Of a DNA stretch of 5,406 bases, positions 1-5,406 are shown one piece after another. Every line of letters begins with the position of its first letter. The first letter of the stretch is position 1. The position numbers were made by a program, and so were the translations under genes. Source of the DNA: Prevotellaceae bacterium (GTDB taxonomy: Bacteria; Bacteroidota; Bacteroidia; Bacteroidales; Bacteroidaceae); contig JAFLUS010000016.1 in NCBI GenBank assembly GCA_022508685.1, positions 1 through 5,406 on the forward strand, read 5' to 3'. Under the pieces are notes generated by a model. The model did no database searches. It saw nothing but the letters and a program-made list of their open reading frames with translations, and was not told the DNA's origin.

Positions 1-38
1 ATCAATTTTCATAAAAACATGCCAATCTGATTCTGTCG

Positions 39-69
39 CAAAAGTACAAAAATATCGGCAAAAACTCAA
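39..69 (-). promoter_or_regulatory. Putative Bacteroidota promoter reading left out of the window
   Basis: On the minus strand, positions 46-39 read TACTTTTG, an exact match to the Bacteroidota -7 consensus TAnnTTTG. A TTG that could serve as the -33 element lies at 69-67, 20 nt upstream. Transcription would start near position 32 and leave the window, so the gene it serves is not visible. It sits about 50 nt beyond the stop codon of the PAP2 gene, on the same strand, which would make the next gene to the left a separate transcription unit. I see no convincing terminator hairpin between 47 and 117. The call rests on motif match only. Confidence 0.45.
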
Positions 70-117
70 GCATATCCGTAGGAAAGACGTTTCAGTACTC
101 CGTAAAGCTGATATCTT

Positions 118-1428
118 TTACAACAATATGGTCCAATAGCCGGAGAGATAATAGCGATGGGGCTGCAGATGGGAAAAGGCGTGAAGATAGTCGAAAGCAA
201 AGCCTGTCACATACTTTCGCGTACCTAAGAAGGAGAATGAGATGCCGGCACCGCATTCAAACGCATGGCGTTGGGGAATGCAGTGCTGTTCGCCATTGAT
301 GCGGAAGGTGGTGCGTTCGGTCAGCCGTTCTCCCGCTATCAGTCGCATTCCGAAACGTTGTTCCAAACCGATGGGTTGGCTATACTTCACTGCCACGTTG
401 GCATGATACTGATTGAGTGTATTGCCTTCATCAGCATTCGTATCATGGGGAAGATGCATTACGGGACGGAGGTCGCAGGATGTGGTACGGAGAATGACTT
501 CAGTTGCCCAATACGGATTGAAGTAATAAGCATATTCAAGGCTGGTGCTGAACGTCGAGGAGATTTTCAACGTACAATCCTCGGGAGCAAACGATGAATG
601 AAGGGTTTTACTACCGAAATCAGAGCCTGACGTGAGAGACAGGCTTGTCGGTTGTTGGTAGAAACGTCCGAAACGAACGACATCACCTTGCATGAGACGA
701 GGACGATGAATGCCTTTCGTACCATATATCTTGTCGGTAAGGAAATAGGCAAGATTGGTGGAAACAATGCCGATACCTGCACCAGTCATAACATCGTTGA
801 TATGGTGGGCATTATGGCGAATACGCAGTACTTGTGTTCCTGTGGCAAGAGTATAGCCGCCGATACTAATCCACGGACTATAGTGACCGAATTCTCGACT
901 CAAAATGGTGGCTCCGACAAAAGCAAACGCCGAGTGCCCTGAGGGAAAACTATGATTGTCCCAATCATCGGGACGTTGCATGTGAACCGTATGCTTAAGA
1001 CCATAAACCATCCCAGACGAAAGCATCAGTGCAAATGCATTGGCAGTAGCCATTCGTGGCAATGTGCTGGTGCTTTGCCAACCGAATGCCTTCAACGTCC
1101 ATGCGGTTGCCAACGACAAAGAAGCCGGAACGTAGTCGGCAATCTCATAGTTCATGTGAGGAAGATGGATGTCGTGTTGCGTAAATTTTCTATTCAATGC
1201 CGTATTGACCAATCCGCTGACCAAAGGTAGCACGTCAGTAGGAGAAAATGACATTTCTTTGTGCAACAACTTGTCCTCATACGCCCATACGGCTTTTCGG
1301 ACTCGCTCCGCTCGTTCCACGCTATCAATCATTTGCTCAATCCTTGCCATATAGGTGCTGTCGACCTCCTGTGCTGCAACGTGAACAAGGAGGAAGACGG
1401 AAAGGATGATGGTGAGCAATCTCTTCAT
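118..1428 (-). CDS. Secreted PAP2-family phosphatase with C-terminal beta-barrel-like domain
   Basis: This 436-aa protein belongs to the PAP2 acid-phosphatase superfamily (lipid phosphatases such as undecaprenyl-pyrophosphate and lipid A phosphatases). Residues 1-19 form a signal peptide (MKR, hydrophobic core, cleavage likely before Q20). The three catalytic motifs are intact: K145-x6-R152-P153, P162-S-G-H165, and R202-x5-H208-x3-D212, the last with Leu in place of the usual Ser before Arg. Moderately hydrophobic helices at about 99-117, 126-144, 166-178, 185-201 and 213-230 fit the PAP2 core. From about residue 260 to the end the sequence switches to alternating polar/hydrophobic strands rich in Tyr, Phe and Gly, ending in YWTILL, which resembles an 8-stranded outer-membrane barrel. 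I chose the start at 1428 rather than the in-frame ATG at 1452 because it gives a proper signal peptide and an ATGA overlap with the mnmA stop, a translational-coupling arrangement. The superfamily is clear. The substrate (undecaprenyl-PP, lipid A or phosphatidylglycerophosphate) and the membrane location are not. Confidence 0.88.
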   Translation of the reverse strand: MKRLLTIILSVFLLVHVAAQEVDSTYMARIEQMIDSVERAERVRKAVWAYEDKLLHKEMSFSPTDVLPLVSGLVNTALNRKFTQHDIHLPHMNYEIADYVPASLSLATAWTLKAFGWQSTSTLPRMATANAFALMLSSGMVYGLKHTVHMQRPDDWDNHSFPSGHSAFAFVGATILSREFGHYSPWISIGGYTLATGTQVLRIRHNAHHINDVMTGAGIGIVSTNLAYFLTDKIYGTKGIHRPRLMQGDVVRFGRFYQQPTSLSLTSGSDFGSKTLHSSFAPEDCTLKISSTFSTSLEYAYYFNPYWATEVILRTTSCDLRPVMHLPHDTNADEGNTLNQYHANVAVKYSQPIGLEQRFGMRLIAGERLTERTTFRINGEQHCIPQRHAFECGAGISFSFLGTRKYVTGFAFDYLHAFSHLQPHRYYLSGYWTILL

Positions 1429-2492
1429 AATATCTCGCCACTCCCAATGCAAAGATGGTGGTGTTCGTCATAAACGACGCAGAACTGCCCGGGTGCTACA
1501 CCATGAATCTTTTCCTTTGCCTGTACATGCCAACTGCCATCGGGCTGACGACTGATGGTGCCTTGCAGATATTCGGGCGTATGGCGAATCTTGAACGTAC
1601 AGGGTTCGGCATTCCCCCACGTGGGTGTCGGCGCTTCGGTAATGAAATGGAAGTCTGCCATGTCGAGATGGTCTTTATAGACGCGGTCAGGGTCGTACCC
1701 ATGCGACACAAACAAGATATTCCGCTTAAGGTTTTTCTTCACTACGAACCACGGACCTCCACTGAATCCCAATCCTTTACGCTGTCCAATCGTATAAAAC
1801 CACAAGCCGTGATGAGTGCCAATCTTACGACCTGTTTCTATCTCACGCACATCGCCGGGATTTTCGCCGAGATGAGCCTTAATGTAATCACGGAAGTCAA
1901 TGTTGCCGAGAAAGCAGATACCTTGACTGTCTTTTCGGCTGGCGTTGAGCAGACCGGCTTGCTCTGCAACATCGCGCACTTGGTGTTTCCACAAATGTCC
2001 GATTGGAAACATGAGTTTGCTGACTTGCAACGAATTGATTTGGCAAAGAAAATCCGTTTGGTCTTTCACCGGGTCAGGACTGGTAGCAAGCCACACTCTT
2101 CCCTGTTCGTCCGTATAGGTCTGGGCATAATGTCCTGTAGCCGTGCGGTCGAAATCCTTACCGACATATTGCTCAAAGCAACCAAACTTAATCAATTTGT
2201 TGCACATGACATCGGGATTGGGCGTCAGTCCCATCCGAGCCTTTTCCATGGTGTAACCGACAACCTGCTCCCAGTATTCACGATGTAGGTCGATGACGTC
2301 GAGTTTCAGACCATAACGTCGAGCAAGCCATTGGCAGATTTCCACGTCTTCCTCCGACGTGCAATTCCATTCGGTGTCGCGGTCGGGTCCGATTTTAATA
2401 TAAAACAGATGAGGGGTATAGCCTTGCTCTTTCAACAGATGAACGCTGACGGCACTATCTACCCCACCACTGACTAATGCGGCGATTTCCAT
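1425..2492 (-). CDS. mnmA: tRNA-specific 2-thiouridylase MnmA
   Basis: MnmA activates U34 of the tRNAs for Lys, Glu and Gln with ATP and inserts sulfur to form 2-thiouridine, supporting accurate decoding in the cytoplasm. The 355-aa protein is of normal length. It has the PP-loop ATP-binding motif S8-G-G-V-D-S13, the first catalytic cysteine C97 in NPDVMCN with D94 before it, the TGHYA segment at 119-123, DQTDFL at 144-149 (DQSYFL in many homologues), the second catalytic cysteine C193 in GICFLG, and GQRKGLG at 236-242. The C-terminal third (about 270-355) is the beta-rich tRNA-contacting region. The start lies 2 nt after the nadA stop, and the TGA stop overlaps the PAP2 start by 4 nt, so the three genes probably share an mRNA. 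Bacteroides genomes often carry more than one mnmA-like gene, so this may be one of several paralogues. The sulfur-relay partners are not in the window. Confidence 0.95.
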   Translation of the reverse strand: MEIAALVSGGVDSAVSVHLLKEQGYTPHLFYIKIGPDRDTEWNCTSEEDVEICQWLARRYGLKLDVIDLHREYWEQVVGYTMEKARMGLTPNPDVMCNKLIKFGCFEQYVGKDFDRTATGHYAQTYTDEQGRVWLATSPDPVKDQTDFLCQINSLQVSKLMFPIGHLWKHQVRDVAEQAGLLNASRKDSQGICFLGNIDFRDYIKAHLGENPGDVREIETGRKIGTHHGLWFYTIGQRKGLGFSGGPWFVVKKNLKRNILFVSHGYDPDRVYKDHLDMADFHFITEAPTPTWGNAEPCTFKIRHTPEYLQGTISRQPDGSWHVQAKEKIHGVAPGQFCVVYDEHHHLCIGSGEIL

Positions 2493-2494
2493 TG

Positions 2495-3487
2495 CTATTT
2501 GCTCAGTTCGAGCATGCGATTGATGGGCTTGAGGGCTTGCTCCGAAACGGCGGGGTCAACCATCACTTCGGGCCACTCGTATTTAAGCGTATTGTATAGT
2601 TTTTCCAATGTGTTGAGGCGCATATATGCACATTCATTGCATTGGCAGCCAATCGTTTCACTGGCTTCCGGAGGTGCAGGATAGAAGGTCTTATCGGGGC
2701 ATTGTGAGGTCATCTGATGAAGGATGCCGCTTTCCGTGGCAACGATAAATTCCGTTGCATCACTTTCAACTGCATACTTCAACAATCCTGCTGTACTGCC
2801 GATGACATCCGCAATCTGCTGAATAGGTGCAGGACATTCGGGATGAACCAACAAGCGGGCTTGCGGATGTTCTTTCTTCAATTGCAGAATACCCTCAAGC
2901 GAAAACTGGCCGTGAACGTGACAACCGCCATTCCAAAGCAACATGCTGCGACCAGTGACGGAATTGATGTAGTTGCCGAGATTGCGGTCGGGTCCAAAGA
3001 TGAGTTTTTCGTCCTTCGGGAAAGAATCCACAATCTTTTGCGCATTGGAACTGGTGACGACAACGTCGGTGAGCGCTTTCACAGCAGCCGTCGTATTGAC
3101 GTAACTCACGACCTTGTAGCCGGGATGCTCATCAATAAACGCTTTCAAATCGTCGGCTTTACACGAATCGGCAAGCGAACAACCGGCATTGAGGTCGGGA
3201 ATGAGCACTTTCTTGTCGGGACAAAGGATTTTGTTCGTTTCGCCCATGAAATGTACGCCACACATGACAATGATATCGGCATCCGTTTTGGCTGCAGATT
3301 GGGCGAGTGCGAGCGAGTCGCCCACAAAGTCCGCAACGTCTTGTATGGCCGGTTCTGTATAATAATGGGCAAGGATGACGGCGTTCTTCTCCTTGCACAT
3401 CTGACGGATGGCAGCAGCGAGGTCGGTGTGCTGCGGAACAGGCTCATCTACGTAGCCGAGTTTCTTCCAAGATTCTTTTGGCGTCAT
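2495..3487 (-). CDS. nadA: Quinolinate synthase NadA ([4Fe-4S] enzyme)
   Basis: NadA condenses iminoaspartate (from NadB) with dihydroxyacetone phosphate to give quinolinate, the committed intermediate of de novo NAD synthesis in the cytoplasm. The 330-aa protein has the family hallmarks in order: H41-Y-Y43, GDSL at 57-60, CGVHFMGE at 76-83, the first cluster cysteine C103 in NAGCSLADSC, SYVNTTAAVKA at 128-138, SSNA at 146-149, GPDRNLG at 165-171, the second cluster cysteine C189 in GGCHVHGQF, HPEC at 215-218, and ATESG at 250-254. The third cluster cysteine is most likely C286, in CAYMRLNTLEKL; C281 and C283 lie just before it, recalling the C-terminal Cys-rich motif of the E. coli enzyme. 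nadB and nadC are not in the window. The gene ends with TAG 2 nt before mnmA. Its upstream gap to gapA contains a terminator and no clear promoter box, so how it is transcribed is unclear. Confidence 0.96.
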   Translation of the reverse strand: MTPKESWKKLGYVDEPVPQHTDLAAAIRQMCKEKNAVILAHYYTEPAIQDVADFVGDSLALAQSAAKTDADIIVMCGVHFMGETNKILCPDKKVLIPDLNAGCSLADSCKADDLKAFIDEHPGYKVVSYVNTTAAVKALTDVVVTSSNAQKIVDSFPKDEKLIFGPDRNLGNYINSVTGRSMLLWNGGCHVHGQFSLEGILQLKKEHPQARLLVHPECPAPIQQIADVIGSTAGLLKYAVESDATEFIVATESGILHQMTSQCPDKTFYPAPPEASETIGCQCNECAYMRLNTLEKLYNTLKYEWPEVMVDPAVSEQALKPINRMLELSK

Positions 3488-3503
3488 ATCATATTAATTG
3501 TGG

Positions 3504-3538
3504 AAAAAGCGGCATCTCGCATGATGCCAGATGCCGCT
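3504..3538 (-). terminator. Intrinsic terminator downstream of gapA
   Basis: Positions 3508-3517 and 3529-3538 form a perfect 10-bp inverted repeat (AGCGGCATCT / AGATGCCGCT) with an 11-nt loop. Inside the loop a C-C mismatch followed by two G-C pairs could extend the helix. Read on the minus strand, the stem is followed at once by a run of T (3508-3504), the canonical Rho-independent layout. It begins 22 nt after the gapA stop codon and ends about 17 nt before the nadA start, so it separates the two genes and sits in what would be the nadA leader. Confidence 0.88.
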
Positions 3539-3560
3539 GTCTTCGGTTTACCTATTGTGA

Positions 3561-4628
<1,068 letters not shown>

Positions 4629-4718
4629 TTATCCGCAATTACACCGCTCTGCCGACTTGCACGCCACGAAAACGAGCGCAACCACCAGCCAAAACACAAA
4701 AAAAGCGGTTTTCTTCAT
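4629..4718 (-). CDS. Minimal 29-aa lipoprotein upstream of gapA
   Basis: This short ORF runs from ATG at 4718 to TAA at 4629. Residues 1-3 are MKK, residues 5-19 are an unbroken hydrophobic core ([15 protein letters not shown]), and C20 follows VFVA, which reads as a lipobox (Phe at -3 is slightly off the usual Leu). The mature peptide would be only [10 protein letters not shown]: a lipidated Cys, two more cysteines (C26, C28) and a C-terminal Gly. There is no acidic stretch after the Cys of the kind linked to surface export in Bacteroidota, so a periplasm-facing anchor is more likely. The ATG lies about 22 nt past a consensus -7 box, behind an A-rich leader (GATAAAGAAT). I do not recognise a named family and assign no function. 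Alternatives are a leader peptide or a chance ORF in the gapA 5' leader. The ordered signal-peptide pattern and promoter placement favour a real gene. Confidence 0.68.
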   Translation of the reverse strand: MKKTAFFVFWLVVALVFVACKSAERCNCG

Positions 4719-4735
4719 ATTCTTTATCGTTTTCA

Positions 4736-4767
4736 AATGCAAAATTACACTTTTTTTCATAACTTTG
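4736..4767 (+). promoter_or_regulatory. mscL: Putative mscL promoter, interlocked with the divergent one
   Basis: TAACTTTG at 4760-4767 on the plus strand matches the Bacteroidota -7 consensus TAnnTTTG exactly. The -33 position is poor: AATG at 4736-4739 with a 20-nt spacer matches only partly. Transcription would start near 4773, giving a leader of about 34 nt before the mscL ATG at 4807. This -7 box covers the probable -33 of the opposite promoter, so the two cores share the same roughly 30 bp. Confidence 0.5.
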
Positions 4768-4770
4768 CAA
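4740..4770 (-). promoter_or_regulatory. Putative promoter of the small lipoprotein-gapA unit
   Basis: On the minus strand, 4747-4740 reads TAATTTTG, an exact TAnnTTTG match to the Bacteroidota -7 box. TTGC at 4770-4767, 19 nt upstream, is a reasonable -33 element. The start site would fall near 4735, giving a leader of roughly 17 nt to the lipoprotein ATG at 4718 and about 160 nt to the gapA ATG. No other consensus -7 box is visible between here and gapA. Confidence 0.6.
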
Positions 4771-4806
4771 CATAAAACAAGATTTTTCATTCAAAATTTC
4801 TCATTT

Positions 4807-5241
4807 ATGGCAAAGTTCATCACAGAATTCAAAGAATTTGCAACACGTGGAAACGTTGTAGACATGGCTGTCGGTGTCATCATCGGCGGCGCATTCGGTA
4901 AGATTGTCACTAGCATCGTCGACGACCTACTCATGCCGTTGATTGGTCAGGTGCTCGGAAATGCTAATTTTACAGATTTATATTGCGTACTTGGAGGCAA
5001 CCCTGTGCCCGAAGGCACTTCGCTTGCTGCAGCACGCGAAGCCGGAGCAGCCGTTTTTGCTTACGGAAACTTCATTCAGAACGTTATCAACTTCCTCATC
5101 ATTGCCTTCTGCATCTTCATGATGGTTAAGGGCATGAACAAACTCAACAAAAAGAAAGAGGAAGCACCGGCTCCCGATCCGGAACCGAGCGCAGAAGAAA
5201 AGTTGCTGACTGAAATCCGCGACCTTCTCGCCAAGAAATAA
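4807..5241 (+). CDS. mscL: Large-conductance mechanosensitive channel MscL
   Basis: MscL is a homopentameric inner-membrane channel that opens under membrane tension and releases solutes during hypo-osmotic shock. The 144-aa protein aligns throughout with the family: the N-terminal amphipathic helix (FKEFATRGN, 8-16), TM1 at about 17-47 ([18 protein letters not shown]), a periplasmic loop at about 48-80 containing C60, TM2 at about 83-108 ([16 protein letters not shown]), and a charged cytoplasmic helix ending [10 protein letters not shown]20 and V24 fall where E. coli has the gate residues L19 and V23. The loop (about 52-80) is the least conserved part. The reading frame is open upstream to 4657, but I chose the ATG at 4807 because [11 protein letters not shown] matches the normal N-terminus and the upstream stretch holds promoters and the opposite-strand lipoprotein gene. 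It is transcribed divergently from that gene and gapA, and is followed by a hairpin terminator. Confidence 0.97.
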   Translation: MAKFITEFKEFATRGNVVDMAVGVIIGGAFGKIVTSIVDDLLMPLIGQVLGNANFTDLYCVLGGNPVPEGTSLAAAREAGAAVFAYGNFIQNVINFLIIAFCIFMMVKGMNKLNKKKEEAPAPDPEPSAEEKLLTEIRDLLAKK

Positions 5242-5288
5242 AATCTTCCTTGCCAAACAACAGACTTTTTATCAATACAAATGGAGCC

Positions 5289-5330
5289 AAATGCGTCCTT
5301 CCCATTGTGGGAGGACGCATTTAGCGTTTT
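5289..5330 (+). terminator. Intrinsic terminator downstream of mscL
   Basis: AAATGCGTCCT (5289-5299) and AGGACGCATTT (5312-5322) form a perfect 11-bp stem. Within the 12-nt loop, CCC (5301-5303) can pair with GGG (5309-5311), lengthening the hairpin with one bulged T. On the plus strand the stem ends in TTT and a TTTT run follows at 5327-5330, which suits termination of mscL transcripts 48 nt after the stop codon. The A-rich left arm gives a short T run on the other strand too, so weak bidirectional action is possible. The spacer 5242-5288 shows nothing else I can support. Confidence 0.75.
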
Positions 5331-5355
5331 AGCACACCAAAACCTTCGATAAACC

Positions 5356-5400
5356 GATTTTTTCTCCGCACCGCACGAGATTTTTCTCCGCACTGCACGA
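5356..5400 (+). repeat. Two abutting 22-23 bp direct repeats at the window edge
   Basis: Unit 1 (5356-5378) and unit 2 (5379-5400) are the same sequence apart from one T fewer in the T run and one C-to-T change: GA, then T5-6, then CTCCGCAC, then C or T, then GCACGA. They touch with no spacer. The next bases (acattt) do not start a third intact copy, although the window ends too soon to be sure. They lie in an intergenic stretch (5323-5406) with no visible gene. The conserved CTCCGCAC-GCACGA core within an otherwise A/T-rich context suggests a dispersed intergenic repeat or protein-binding sites. I do not recognise a named family. Confidence 0.7.
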
Positions 5401-5406
5401 ACATTT

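Noticed and set aside
118..1452. Longer PAP2 form starting at the ATG at 1452
   Set aside because: It would add MHWEWRDI ahead of a clear signal peptide and overlap mnmA by 28 nt. The ATG at 1428 gives a normal signal peptide and an ATGA junction.
1455..2288. 277-aa plus-strand open frame over mnmA
   Set aside because: It is antisense to mnmA with all its catalytic motifs intact, and its translation has no coherent domain pattern.
3484..3492. Two-codon ORF ATG-ATA-TGA overlapping the nadA ATG on the minus strand
   Set aside because: It could in principle be a minimal upstream ORF affecting nadA initiation, but such a motif arises easily by chance in A/T-rich leaders and nothing else supports it.
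4657..4806. N-terminal extension of MscL from an ATG at 4657
   Set aside because: The added 50 residues are low-complexity Phe/Lys sequence across the promoter region and opposite the small lipoprotein gene. MscL proteins normally begin at the [12 protein letters not shown] helix.
5076..5393. 105-aa minus-strand open frame covering the mscL 3' end, terminator and repeats
   Set aside because: It is antisense to the conserved MscL C-terminus and passes through the terminator stem. It has no motif or promoter.
5356..5400. Start of a CRISPR array
   Set aside because: The two repeat units abut with no spacer between them and are imperfect, and no cas gene is present.

Overview
The window looks like a chromosomal segment from a Bacteroidota, most likely a Bacteroidales organism of the Prevotella/Bacteroides group. 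The evidence is promoter-like boxes matching the Bacteroidota -7 consensus TAnnTTTG at three intergenic sites, A/T-rich leaders without clear Shine-Dalgarno sequences, and protein sequences that read as Bacteroidales-like. The genus is an inference, because no database search was possible.

Layout from left to right. Positions 1-117 hold no gene I can support, but they carry a putative minus-strand promoter pointing out of the window. Positions 118-3487 are a tightly packed minus-strand cluster, given here in transcription order: nadA (quinolinate synthase), mnmA (tRNA U34 2-thiouridylase, 2 nt after nadA) and a PAP2-family phosphatase gene that overlaps the mnmA stop codon as ATGA. The PAP2 protein has a signal peptide, an intact phosphatase motif triad and a C-terminal half that looks like an outer-membrane beta-barrel. 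A 73-nt gap with a strong intrinsic terminator hairpin separates nadA from gapA (NAD-dependent glyceraldehyde-3-phosphate dehydrogenase, 3561-4574, minus). Upstream of gapA on the same strand is a 29-codon gene, 4629-4718, that encodes a minimal lipoprotein: a signal peptide with a lipobox and a 10-residue mature peptide with three cysteines. It lies directly behind the best promoter in the region, so gapA is probably its downstream operon partner. mscL (large-conductance mechanosensitive channel, 4807-5241, plus) is divergent, and its promoter core interlocks with that of the lipoprotein-gapA unit. After mscL come a good terminator hairpin and, at the right edge, two abutting copies of a 22-23 bp repeat.

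Most of the window is housekeeping: glycolysis, de novo NAD synthesis, tRNA thiolation, osmotic protection and envelope lipid or phosphate metabolism. NadA makes a precursor of the NAD that GapA uses, and residual readthrough of the gapA terminator may feed the nadA cluster. The less ordinary items are the tiny lipoprotein gene in the gapA leader, the interlocked divergent promoters, the PAP2/beta-barrel fusion with translational coupling to mnmA, and the edge repeats. I see no mobile element, CRISPR array, rRNA, tRNA or defence system.
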